Source: Narthecium ossifragum | Lineage: Eukaryota; Streptophyta; Magnoliopsida; Dioscoreales; Nartheciaceae | Assembly (NCBI GenBank): GCA_963920575.1 | Contig: OY986971.1 | Location: forward strand, 11,658,779 to 11,722,778 | Length of the DNA stretch: 64,000 nucleotides | Direction of reading: 5' to 3' | Shown here: in pieces, positions 32,986-43,330 of the stretch | How the letters are laid out: each line of letters starts with the position of its first letter | Position numbering within the stretch: position 1 is the stretch's first letter | The notes under the pieces: model-generated | Told to the model about the DNA's origin: nothing | The model's database searches: none | What the model saw: the letters and a program-made list of their open reading frames with translations, nothing else | Made by a program: the position numbers and the translations under genes

Positions 32986-34920
32986 CTTAAGAAACTTGGC
33001 ATACGAAGGGATCTGACGAATAGCCTGAAGCAAGGGTATGTTGATGTTGACATGTTTGAACGTTTCAAGGATTTCCTCATTAGCTCTTCGAGCTTTGATG
33101 CTTGGGTACGGGTCCTTAAGGGCTGCAGGAAATGGCACTTTTGGAATGTATTTAGCTGGATCAGGCTCTCTAGAATCAGTTGGATTATAATTAGGTGGAA
33201 GAGAAGAGTAATTTCGAGTTGGACGATTGATCGGTGGATCGGGCGTTTGATTGTCCGTACTGACAGGTTCAGCTATTTGGTTATCTACTGTTTTACCACT
33301 TCTGAGGGTCACCACGGCTTTGGCACTCTCAAAGTTTTGGCTTTCTACATAGTGTTGGCCTCTGGGGTTTGTCACAGGTTGACTGGGCAAGTGACCTTCC
33401 TCTCTTTTGGCTATAGTGTTAGAAAGTTGGCCCAGTGAATTCTCAAGTTTAGCAATGGATTGGGTATTAAAATTACACTGGTTCTCTATTCTAGACACAT
33501 TATTCTGAATTTTAGAGATATCACTTTTTAGGTCACTTCTCATTCCACTAAAATTTACATTTATGACTGCAAGGATGGAACTCAAAGTGGGTTCATCAGA
33601 TGGTTCAGCAGGAGAAGGCTGAGGTGTATTCTGTGGATAATGTGAAGAGTACCCAGGGTTTGGATTTGCAGAAGGTTTAGTTGGGTACGTGAAAGTAGAT
33701 GTATTAATTGTATTGTTTTGGCCTTGAAAGTTACTTGACTGTTGTGGCTTCCAACTAAAATTAGGATGATTTCTCCAACCTGGATTGTAGGTATTAGAAT
33801 AAGGGTTGTTCTGAGGTTTGGAGAAACCATATGTGGCGTTGGCATGTTCCTGAACAAAGTCAGGGAAATTGGGGGCCAGATGACAATCAGTGATATGATG
33901 ACCAGAGTTAAGACAAAGGCCACAGGATCCAAGAGAAGTGCTAGACAATTGTTGAGCAAGAGATTGGCCTGTTTTCAACTGGTTCAAATCTTTGGTTAGG
34001 AGGGCTACTTGTGCGGAGAGACTTTGAAATTCAGAAATTTCATGAATTCCCCGAGAATTACGAACAGTGGTAGACCGACTCCTAGAGACTGAGGCATTGT
34101 GTTGTGAATTTTCAGCAAGGTTATCATACATTTCCCAAAGAGCAGGCCATGGCTTACTAAGAACAACACCCCCACAACAGGTTTCGGCCATTGTCCTATA
34201 ACGATCATTAAGACCATTATAAAATGAATGGGCTAACTGCCACTCAGGTACCTCATGATGGGGAAACTCTCTAAGAAGATCCTTAAATCTTTCCCAAGCT
34301 TCATGAAACATCTCATCTTCATTTTGCTTGAAAGAAATAATCATGGTTCGATAATTTTGCGTTTTAATGATCGGGAAATATTTCTTAAGAAAGGCATCCT
34401 GAAGTTGGTCCCATGTTAAAATCGAATTTGGAGCTAAAGTATGAAGCCAATGTCTAGCCTTGTCTTTCAAAGAAAAAGGGAAGAGCTTGAGTCTAAAGGC
34501 ATCATCATTAAAATGCTGGAGTTTGAACATGGAAAGAAGTTCAAGGAAGCTAACAATATGACCATAAGGATCCTCATTTTCACGTCCATAAACAGAAGGT
34601 AAAGCTGTAATCCAATTGGGCTTAATCTCATAATGAGTAGCATTAATAGGAGGTGGATTAATACAGGAGGTATATGTGAAAGGTCCAGGTAGAAAATGAT
34701 TCCTAATTGGGCCTTCTATATGGTTATTGTTCTCATTGTTCCCCCCATTCCCATTATTATTTCCTTGCATCATGGTGTAGAACGAATCAAGAGGTAGTTC
34801 AGGAATATCAACTTGTGAAGATCTTTGACGAAATGACTCCTGACGGATGGATCTAAGAGTGTTTTGAATCTCAGGATCTAAAGGTGTCAATGGAAAACTT
34901 AATGATCGCCTACCTTGCAT
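32899..34920 (-). CDS. Gag of pol-less Athila-like element, 673 residues
   Basis: A long uninterrupted frame starting MQGRRS, as does the Gag of the other Athila here. The capsid-like region has FKLQHFNDDAFRLKLFPFS, then ARHWLHTL, then FLKKYFP. An intact zinc knuckle CGLCLNSGHHITDC (CX2CX4HX4C) lies around residue 330, followed by an Asn/Gln/Pro-rich linker. It would package the element RNA into particles. Its good preservation fits the near-identical LTRs and a recent insertion. The last residues are out of register with the protease homology, which continues in the overlapping frame. Confidence 0.88.
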   Translation of the reverse strand: MQGRRSLSFPLTPLDPEIQNTLRSIRQESFRQRSSQVDIPELPLDSFYTMMQGNNNGNGGNNENNNHIEGPIRNHFLPGPFTYTSCINPPPINATHYEIKPNWITALPSVYGRENEDPYGHIVSFLELLSMFKLQHFNDDAFRLKLFPFSLKDKARHWLHTLAPNSILTWDQLQDAFLKKYFPIIKTQNYRTMIISFKQNEDEMFHEAWERFKDLLREFPHHEVPEWQLAHSFYNGLNDRYRTMAETCCGGVVLSKPWPALWEMYDNLAENSQHNASVSRSRSTTVRNSRGIHEISEFQSLSAQVALLTKDLNQLKTGQSLAQQLSSTSLGSCGLCLNSGHHITDCHLAPNFPDFVQEHANATYGFSKPQNNPYSNTYNPGWRNHPNFSWKPQQSSNFQGQNNTINTSTFTYPTKPSANPNPGYSSHYPQNTPQPSPAEPSDEPTLSSILAVINVNFSGMRSDLKSDISKIQNNVSRIENQCNFNTQSIAKLENSLGQLSNTIAKREEGHLPSQPVTNPRGQHYVESQNFESAKAVVTLRSGKTVDNQIAEPVSTDNQTPDPPINRPTRNYSSLPPNYNPTDSREPDPAKYIPKVPFPAALKDPYPSIKARRANEEILETFKHVNINIPLLQAIRQIPSYAKFLKDLCTHKPDKTQRGQENPFTGTNQFDFET

Positions 34921-35301
34921 ATAATATCAACCACACACCAAAAAGAAAAGAAAAAGAAAACAGAAGTTTTGGAGGAGAGGCGAAAACCACGGAATGCCAC
35001 AACAAAAAGTACAAGTTTAGGTGAAGAAAACGTACCTGAGTGACGCGCGTCCGATCGATCAGGAAGATGGCCGATCGATCGGTAGGCCTTCCGATCGCTC
35101 ACCTGGTAGGCCGATCGGTCGGTAATCCGAGTTGTAGAAAGCTTCTTCTCCAAAAACTGTTGCTTTAATGCTACGAAAATCCCAAGAATTGTCAAAAAAA
35201 TTCCTAAAAGTAAACGAAAAATAACTGAAAATAAAAATCTAACTATGCCTAGAAAAAGAGCAAAGAGAAAAATCAGAAACTTCTTTGAAAAATCAAAATC
35301 T
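34921..35301 (-). promoter_or_regulatory. Leader of pol-less Athila-like element with CCGATCG cluster
   Basis: Transcribed leader between the primer-binding site and the gag start. At 35041-35125 it holds about five closely spaced CGATCGATC or CCGATCG motifs, similar in style to the palindrome clusters in the LTRs of other families here. An open frame across it (34899-35366) has no recognisable domain. Confidence 0.6.
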
Positions 35302-35319
35302 TCCCCGGCAACGGCGCCA
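35302..35319 (-). other. Primer-binding site, tRNA-Asp type
   Basis: On the minus strand TGGCGCCGTTGCCGGGGA lies five bases inside the 5' LTR. It is complementary to the plant tRNA-Asp 3' end as I remember it, the primer known for Athila elements. Confidence 0.9.
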
Positions 35320-35324
35320 AAAAT

Positions 35325-36756
35325 TGATCGCTCACGAACGGTGTCGTTAAATCGTACGCAAAACACAATTTAGAAATTTATAAACCCTTATTTCAATATT
35401 AAATTCAAACGATAGTATAATGATGAAATACGGGGTCGATCCTCAGGGAAAACTTTGACTTGAATAACGAAGGTGAAATTGAAACTCAAAACTCTAATCC
35501 TAAAGCAATGAAAGGTTGATTTGGATTTTAGAAACTAATTAATTAAAACTAATTACGAAAGCAATTAAAGAGGTTGAAATAGATCAATGAGAGAAACAAG
35601 CTAGGGAACCCTCAATCCACTCTAGCTTCACTTCCTGTATTCTCTAATTATCATCTTGCTTCTTCTCTAGACATTATGGAATCATCTTCTTAAGCTCACA
35701 TGAAACCCTAAAAGAAAGTTGATGACTATCTAAGGCATAACCTATTTTCGTGTAGCATAGATTGTCTTCGGACTTAACCTGAGTACAATCTATCTTTACT
35801 TAGGATAGATTATCTCAAAAGCATATCAAAAACCACATGAAAACCATCTTATGGAACTCTACCATCAAGCACAGCAATCAAGTAGGACACAAAATACGTC
35901 AAGGGAAATACTTCCATCAACTCTATTATCAATAAATTCAAATCCATAAGATCATGTCTATGAGAAAGGAATACAAGAATCAACTAGAAAATACAGAAAG
36001 TTATACTAGAGTTTCATGAGATCCCTAGATCTAGAAGAATAGCCACTCATCTTTGGGATGAAGGCCATGTATTCGACGAAGAAAGCTTGAGATCTACACC
36101 ACATCTCCGTCTTCTTCTCCAATCTGAATTCCTCTGTTTTTCTCTATGGAGGCCTCTGGTTTTTGGCTAACAAAACCCTTTTTATATGTTAATTCCCGGA
36201 TTAGGGTTTCAAGGTTAAGTTAGACCTCAAGTGCAACTCGGAATTCCTGGTCCAACCCTGACAGCTTCTTCTAATCGCGACTGGGCTCAACCGGTTCGGA
36301 ATTTGAGAATGAGTCCAACACAAAAGATGTAGATTTGGAAGTCTTCTGTCTTCTCCCGAAGAGTTTGTAATATTTGGACTTATCTAGAATATTTGGCGAA
36401 TATTGTCCCAAGCGTCGATGGACCAGTCTTCCAGCAGCTAAATATCTCCATCTTCTTGACAACTGCTATCAACTCATCAGGAATCTCTGAAAGTGTCCAA
36501 CATGAAAGTTGTACGTCTTGATGTCTTCTAGATGTCACCCAAATTTCAGAATATTTGGACTTAAGGATAATATCTGGTGAATATTGTGCTAACAGTTGAC
36601 AGAGCAGTGTATTTCAGCATATTAACCGAATTTCTTGCATTTCTTCTCAAAGCATGATTAAACCTGAAATCAACTAACAAGCTATCAAATACAACTACTC
36701 TAGGCCTAACAAAGCTAAGTTAAGGGGTTTAATCATGAACATTTAGTGACTCATCA
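35325..36756 (-). repeat. 5' LTR of pol-less Athila-like element
   Basis: Mate of the LTR at 27531-28964. On the minus strand a TATA-type sequence (TATAAAAA) lies at 36179-36186, about 570 bases after the LTR start. This LTR lacks the GATCGATC cluster seen in other LTRs; the family carries one in its leader. Confidence 0.95.
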
Positions 36757-36857
36757 AGCTCGTCTGGAAAGACATATGCAAACTCACAAACCACTGCAGG
36801 AAAACTACTCTCTTGACTACCCTCTACAACGAATAAGGAGAGGCGCGCCAGTAAAGC

Positions 36858-37244
36858 TTACAACTGGCCCTCGCGCTTAGGAAAACAACAACAAATGAAG
36901 GAATCGGCCGACTGGCGATCCCCCAATAAAACAAAATGAGCGCCTTCAGGTATCCAAGCAGTCACCCTGCGACAGCCACAGTCGATGACGGCTTGGTATG
37001 AAGTCAGCCAATCCATACCGAGAATCACGTCAAACCCGACGATGTCTAGCACCCGAAGTTCTAGAAAGACATGGAGGCCCCGAACCTCCAACTCACAAGA
37101 ACAGCAGATCTTTTCAACACGAGCCCCTTCCCCGACAGGTGTGTCTAGGTGTAGTGTGACTCCAAGTGGCTCTGTCTCTAGCCCTAGCGATGCCACACAC
37201 TCACTAGCTACAAAGTAATGCGACACCCGAAAATCTATCAGCAC
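36858..37244 (-). pseudogene. Tekay-like aspartic protease region
   Basis: Minus-strand frame with LIDFRVSHYFVASE, where the family has an Asp-Ser-Gly active site; here Ser-Gly is changed to Phe-Arg, so it should be inactive. VILGMDWL marks the conserved C-terminal part. It belongs to the large split gypsy element, between the zinc knuckle (37341-37555) and the RT beyond the nested insertion. Confidence 0.85.
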
Positions 37245-37340
37245 ATCTACGAATGAACTGAAAAACTGAAAGGTACCTCTGAGAACAGGAGAGTCAACTG
37301 GGGCTGGTGGAAGAGCTAGTGTCAGCTGGGGTGGCGGGTA

Positions 37341-37560
37341 CTAGTAGGGCTTGAAAGGTGGCTGGACTCTGTCTGGGTACTCCTGGTCTGGAAGTGTGTA
37401 GACTCCCCCTTTGGGACCACAATGACCTCTACCTCTCCCGGCTCCTGGTGTCCGCCAACCTCCGCTTGCTCCACCATGAACGGACTGTGCTCTCAACGTC
37501 AGACAGTCTCGACAAAAATGCCATGTTTGCTGGCACTCGTAGCACACGGGAGGTCGAAGC
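37341..37560 (-). pseudogene. Tekay-like Gag zinc knuckle
   Basis: CYECQQTWHFCRDC matches CX2CX4HX4C, with the usual glycines replaced by Gln and Trp. The frame continues into a Gly/Arg-rich stretch and leads on the minus strand toward the protease. Upstream it is cut by the SIRE-like copia at 37561. Confidence 0.85.
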
Positions 37561-38624
37561 TGTTGATCCTAACCTTATTTTGATGATGCCAATATACAAT
37601 AAATGATAAAATATATGTTTAATATTTATTACCCCTTAATTGGAAGTCTTAAATTCAATATTTAATGATTTATTGTACTGACGGTCGATGCATGGATCGA
37701 CCGCGGTCGATGCACCATACTTGATAAAATGAAATGTTGGCTCGCGGTCGATCGTTGAATCGACCCAGCAATGATATTTTCTTGACAGAGCCTGACGGTC
37801 GATGGACCGATCGACCGTGAGGTTTGGAGTTTGTGTTTTTTAAATGTTGTAGGCTCACAGACGATCTGACAGATGATGCGACGGTCGACCGTGGAGGATG
37901 ATGGTGAAAAGTCAAGAAGTGACGGTCGATCCAAGCATCGACCCTCGGAAGCGTTTTTCACAACAGAGCCTCACGGACGATGCGACGGTCGATGGGTGGA
38001 TTGACCGTGGCTCGCAAAGGTTGAGTTTTTGTACATGGCGGTCGATGTCACGGACGATGCATGGATCGACCACCAACAGTGTGCAGAGTAAAAAACTAGC
38101 CGTTTGAGAGTTACAGGGAGCCGTTGGAGGTCTTTTTTGTGCTGGTTGAAGGATAAATATAAGTAGTTCTTTGTAGTAAACTTGCCACAACTATTATTGA
38201 TATTATTTAGATCATCTGAGCAAGTCTAATCAAGAGTTACTACTTATTCCCTTTAGAGCTACAACTTTTGTAGATCTTCTTCAAGTGTGAAGAAGTAATT
38301 TGAGAGTAATCCAACAACAGTTGGTTGTGATTGTAAGGTCACCAAGCACAGGGAAACTTAGAGGAAAAGCTTATAAAAGATTTGCAAGTACTGGAACCTC
38401 AAGGAGAATCATGAGAGAAGAGGACGTAGACCAAGAGTTGGGTCGAACCATTATAAAAATCGGTGCTATCTCTCTAACCCCTCTTTCACTTAATTCTTGC
38501 ATGCTAAGTTATTTTAGTTTCATTTCATCTACAAGCATTTAAGGTGTTAGTTCTCTCCTACCTGATTTTTCCATTAATTTAGTTTTTCGAAAAGAGTCCA
38601 ATTCACTCCCATTTTGGACCTTCA
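37561..38624 (+). repeat. Left LTR of SIRE-like element
   Basis: Starts TGTTGATCCT and ends GGACCTTCA. A dense cluster of CGGTCGAT/ATCGACCG motifs fills 37678-38070, followed about 80 bases later by a TATA-like TAAATATAAG (38154-38163). One stretch (37963-37992) is nearly identical to part of a gypsy LTR at 56121-56150. Confidence 0.88.
38154..38163 (+). promoter_or_regulatory. TATA-like element of SIRE LTR
   Basis: TAAATATAAG; the corresponding site in the right LTR reads GATATAAG (44409-44416). Position downstream of the palindrome cluster is the same in both LTRs. Confidence 0.5.
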
Positions 38625-38646
38625 ATTGGTAAAAGAGCTAGGTCTC
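38625..38646 (+). other. Primer-binding site, initiator tRNA-Met type (degenerate)
   Basis: ATTGGTAAAAGAGCTAGG directly follows the left LTR. It resembles the usual TGGTATCAGAGC complement of tRNA-iMet with two changes. Confidence 0.75.
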
Positions 38647-38689
38647 TATTTTTAGTGATGTAAGAACCCTTAAAGGATCCTATCTAGAG

Positions 38690-40111
38690 ATGGAAAACGT
38701 AGAGGGACAAGCTACCAATAGGCCACCATACTTCAATGGATCGAACTATATATATTGGAAAACCAAGATGGAGATATTCATCCAATATATAGATTATGAA
38801 GCTTGGTTGGTAATAGAGGATGGACCCTATATCCCTATGAAAATTGTTGAAGGTAAAGAAGTTTCAAAAACAAAGAGTGACTACACTCCAATCAATTTCA
38901 AGAACCTTCAAACAAATGCCAAGGCCAAAAGCTTTCTATTTTGTGCCCTTAGCCCTAGTGAATTCAATAGGGTCTCTACATGCAAATCTGCAAAACAGAT
39001 ATGGGACAAGCTTGAGATTACTTATGAGGGAACAAGCCGAGTTAAAGAATCTAAAATAAGTATGCTTATACATGAGTATGAACTCTTTTGCATGCAGAAT
39101 GATGAAATCATTAGTGAGATGTTTACACGTTTTACTAACATATTAAATGTGCTTGAATCTCTTAGAAGAGTTTATGCTAATGATAAAGTTGTGAGAAAGA
39201 TCCTTAGGTGTCTACCTAAGTCTTGGGATCCTAAAATGACAGCGATTGAAGAAGCCAAGGATCTATCAAAGTTGTCACTAGATGAGCTCATGGGTTACCT
39301 CATGACCTATGAGATGAACTTGAAGAGAAGCAACGAAGAAGGAGATAAAAAGAAAAAGACGGTTGCTTTCAAGTCATCTAGCAAAGACTCATCCTTTTCA
39401 AGTGAAGGAGATGACGATGAAGAATTGGTCATGATATCAAGAAGAATTCAAAAGATCTTCAAGCGCCAAGGAGGAAAGAAATTCTTCAAGAAGAAATTCC
39501 GCAAATGTGAAAAATACAATCCAACTTCTTCTAACTCAAATGAAATCATATGTTATGAGTGTAGGAAGCCCAAACACATCAAGTTTGATTATCCTCAACT
39601 CAAGAAGCCTTCAAAGAAGGAGTTCAAGAAAAAGAAAGCAATGTTGGCTACTTGGGAAGAAAGTGATGTGGAGACCTCATCCGATGAAGAAGAACAAGAG
39701 GAAAATGAGGTAGAAGATGAGCTTGCATTTGAAGAACTTTTTGATGCTTACCATGCTTTAGCTAATTATTTCAAATTTCTTAAAAAGAAATACTAAGCTA
39801 CTTGTAAGGACTTGAAGAAAGTAGAAGAAGAAAAATTAGATGCAATGCATAGTATTGAAACCTTAGAAAAAGAAAACAAATGCATGCTAGACAACAACTC
39901 TTGTGACACTAGTGATACACTTGAGGAGGAACTCAAGGACACTCAATATGAGCTCACCATATTGAAAAACACAAACTCTGATATGCAAAGGGAACTTATC
40001 TACTTGAGGAAATCCAAGAGAGATCTCACTCTTGAGGTTAATGACTTAAAAATCACTCGATCTAAATTTGTGAAGAGTAGAGACAAGCTAGATGAGATCC
40101 TTGATAGCTAA
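38690..40111 (+). pseudogene. SIRE-like copia Gag
   Basis: Begins MENVEGQATNRPPYFNGSNY, the usual copia Gag opening, and carries the UBN2-type capsid region. The zinc knuckle reads CYECRKPKHIKFDY, with the last Cys replaced by Tyr, so metal binding is doubtful. A TAA at 39794-39796 splits it. The part after that (39812-40111) is a Glu/Lys-rich coiled-coil-like segment in the same frame. A further TAA ends at 40111, followed by an out-of-frame stretch to about 40220. Confidence 0.87.
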
Positions 40112-40222
40112 AGGATGATCCTTAAACAAGGAAGGAATTGGCTACAACCCTAGGAAGGTGAACAACCAAAAGAAGACTAACTTTGTTAAAGCTTCTTCTC
40201 ATCCTCTTATTTGTAGGAGTGT

Positions 40223-40486
40223 ATGAGCTCCAAGATCAAGACCAATACAAAGACTAAAAGATGGTACATTGATAGTGGATGCTCAAGACACATGACGGGA
40301 GAAAGGAGCATGTTCTCAATCTTTCAATCCAAAGATGGAGGAATGGTGACCTTTGGAGACAATGCAAAAGGAAAAATAACTGGCATTGACAATATTGGTA
40401 AAACCTCTTCCATTATTATTGAAAATGTTCTCTTGGTTGAAGGTTTGAAACATAATTTGCTTAGCATTAGTCAATTATGTGATTGA
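40223..40486 (+). pseudogene. SIRE-like copia protease
   Basis: RWYIDSGCSRHMTGE holds the intact Asp-Ser-Gly active site, followed by VTFGDNAKGKI and LKHNLLSISQLCD. A TGA at 40484-40486 ends the open stretch; homology to the gag-pre-integrase part resumes in the same frame. Confidence 0.88.
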
Positions 40487-40549
40487 GGTAACAAAGTTAT
40501 TTTCAAAGATTCAAAATGCTTTGTTAAGAATGCTCTTAGTGATAAAATC

Positions 40550-41515
40550 TTGGTAGTAAGTCATCGTCATGGTAATGTATACACCTTTTTTCTTGATGAT
40601 CTTGTTTACCATGATGATGTAAGCCTTAGTGCCATAAATGATAATTCTTGGTTATGGCATAGAAGGCTTGGACATGCACACATGGATTTAATATCCAAAC
40701 TTTCTCGAAAAGGCTTTGTTCTTGGACTTCCCAAGATCAAATTTGAGAAAGATAGGATTTGTGATGAATGTCAAAGAGGAAAACAAGTAAAATCCTCTTT
40801 CAAGCCTAAAGATGTAGTTTCCACCACAAGAGCATTAAAACTCATTCATATGGACCTTTTTGGACCAACCAAACCTACAAGCTTAGGTGGTAGCTCATAT
40901 GGTTTTGTACTAGTATATGATTTCACTAGATACACTTGAGTTATTTTCCTTACACACAAAGATGAAGTCTTTGAGGAATTCACAAACTTTTTTAGAAGGG
41001 TCCAAAATGAGAAAGGTATTCTCATTACATGCATTCGAAGTGACCATGGAGGAGAATTCAAGAATTCTCATCTAAAAAAGTTTTGCAATGACAACTGAAT
41101 TTTCAATAACTTCTCATCACCTAAAACTCCTCAACAAAATGGTGTTGTTGAAAGGAAAAATCGGACCCTACAAGACATGGCTAGAACTCTATTATGTAAG
41201 AATAATATTTCTAACTATTTTTGGGCCGAAGCAATTAATACTTCTTGCCATGTGATCAATAGAGTAACATTGAGACCTATTTTGAAGAAAACCCCCCATG
41301 AACTTTGGAAAGGAAGAATTCAAAATATTGGGTACTTTAGAGCTTTTGGTTGCAAGTGTTTCATCTTAAACAATGGGAAAGATAATCTTGAAAAATTTGA
41401 TCCTAGATCCGATGAAGGAGTTTTTCTTGGATACTCAGAGAGAAGCAAAAGTTATAGAATCTTCAATAAAAGGACCTTAGTGGTTGAAGAATCAATGCAT
41501 GTTACATTTGATTAA
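40550..41515 (+). pseudogene. SIRE-like copia integrase
   Basis: The zinc-binding part has WHRRLGHAHMDL, then CDECQRGKQ. Of the catalytic triad, Asp is in HMDLFGP (about 40850), Asp in IRSDHGGEF (about 41040) and Glu in NGVVERKNRT (about 41150). In-frame TGA codons at 40937-40939 (a Trp position in the family) and 41096-41098 interrupt it. The C-terminal part runs through FRAFGCKCF and FLGYSERSKSYR. It would insert the cDNA in the nucleus. Confidence 0.88.
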
Positions 41516-41848
41516 ATGATCATAGTTCTTAGTAGAATTGATGGTAAAGATGATGATATTCCCAATGTCAACTCAAAAGATGTAGTAGATGAAACCCAAA
41601 ATGATGTTGAAGAATTGAATGATAGATTTGAGGAATCCCTTGAAATTACACCTAGTGATCAACATCATGATTTGCCTAAAGATTGAAAATATGCATCCTG
41701 ACACCCAAACGAATTGATAATTGGTGAACCATCAAAAGGAATCCAAACTTGATATTCATTAAATGCATGTGCAACTCTAGCCTTTCTATCTCAAATTGAG
41801 CCCAAAACGATTGAGAAAGTACTAGAGGATGATCATTGGATTTTAGCA

Positions 41849-42511
41849 ATGCAAGAAGAGTTGGATCAATTTGAAAGAAATGAAGTTTGGAATTTGGTAC
41901 CTAGACCTTATGATTATCCCGTCATTGGTACTAAATGGGTTTTTACAAACAAAATGGATGAATCGGGGACAATTACACGGAACAAATCTAGACTGGTTGC
42001 AAAAGGGTTTAATCAACAAGAAGGAATTGATTTTGATGAGACTTTTGCACCGGTAGTAAGACTTGAGGCAATAAGACTACTTCTAGCTTTTGCATCTTAC
42101 AAAGATTTCAAATTGTATCAAATGGATGTTAAGAGTGCCTTCTTGAATGGTTTCCTAAAGGAAGAAGTCTATGTTGAATAACCCCCCGGATTTGAAGACT
42201 ACAAATTGAGAGATCATGTATTCAATCTCACTAAATCCTTGTATGGATTATACCAAGCTCCTAGAGCTTGGTATGAAAGGCTTAGTAAATTATTGATGGA
42301 TAATGATTTTTGTATAGGAAAAATTGATACTACATTATTTACCAAATCAAAAGGAAAAGATTTGATCGTGGTTCAAATTTATGTTGATGACATTATTTTT
42401 GGTTTTACAAATGATAAACTTTGTGAAGAATTTGCCACGTGTATGCAAAGTGAGTTTGAGATGAGTTTGATGGGTGAACTCAATTATTTTCTTGGTTTAC
42501 AAATCATGTAA
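41849..42511 (+). pseudogene. SIRE-like copia reverse transcriptase
   Basis: [59 protein letters not shown] and, as the active site, IYVDDIIFG (about 42380-42406) are all recognisable. A TAA at 42179-42181 falls where copia elements have Gln before PPGFED, and another at 42509-42511 also replaces a likely Gln. The active-site Asp pair is intact. Confidence 0.9.
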
Positions 42512-42604
42512 ACTCGAGGAGGGATCTTTGTTAATCAAGCCAAATACACTAGAGACCTACTCAAGAAGTATGACTTTGTCCAATCCAAAATTTATAGAAC
42601 CCCC

Positions 42605-43330
42605 ATGTGTACAACACTCAAATTAGACAAGGATGGAGATGGAAAACCCGTTGATCAAACACTTTATAGATGGATGATTGGTTCTTTACTTTATTTGACC
42701 GCTAGTAGACCGGACATCATGTTTAGTGCTTGCCTTTGTGCTAGATATCAATCTTGTCCTAAGGAATCACATTTGGTTGCAGTCAAGAGGAACTTTAGAT
42801 ATCTAATAGGAACCCTAAATTATGGTTTGTGGTATCCTAGAAGATCATCTTTTGATCTAATTGGCTACTCCGATGTGGATTTTGCAGGATGTAGGCTTGA
42901 TAGAAAAAGCACAAGTGGTACATGTCACTTTCTTGATCATGCACTTGTTTCTTGGTTCTGTAAGAAGCAAAATTCAGTTGCTTTATCCACTGCTGAAGCG
43001 GATTACAATGCGACGGGTAGTTGTTGTGCACAATTACTTTGGATGAAAATGCAATTGGTAGATTACAACATACATGTAGGTAAAATACCCATCAGATGTG
43101 ACAACACTAGTGCCATAAGCCTATCTAAGAATCCCATCCTACATTCTAGAACAAAGCACATAGAAATTCGACACCATTTCCTTCGTGATCACACACAAAA
43201 AGGAGATATTGCACTTGAATTTGTTAGCACCGAGAATCAAATTACGGATATTCTAACCAAACCCTTGAGTGAAGACAGATTTCTATATCTACTAAGGGAG
43301 CTTGGGATGTCCAATGGATGTCCAAAATAA
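42605..43330 (+). pseudogene. SIRE-like copia RNase H
   Basis: WMIGSLLYLTASRPDIMFS, then YSDVDFAGCRLDRKSTSG, then ALSTAEADYNATG (usually AEAEY), and TKHIEIRHHFLRDH. Open to the stop at 43328-43330. Ends the polyprotein; same frame as gag. Confidence 0.9.

Larger units (their letters stand above)
27531..36756 (-). mobile_element. Athila-like element lacking reverse transcriptase and integrase (copy 1)
   Basis: A 9.2 kb element with two LTRs of about 1.43 kb (27531-28964 and 35325-36756) that differ at roughly two dozen positions by eye (about 98% identical), a tRNA-Asp-type primer-binding site, a polypurine tract and a perfect AGCTC target duplication. It encodes Gag and a protease-containing protein only; no RT, RNase H or integrase is visible on either strand. 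Its 2.6 kb noncoding 3' part is shared with the truncated copy at 15136-18817, so this is a family and not a single deletion. It must rely on enzymes of another element to move. Confidence 0.92.

Noticed and set aside
35302..35319. Match to a tRNA-Asp 3' end considered as a tRNA gene
   Set aside because: Only the last 18 bases match, at the exact place of a primer-binding site.
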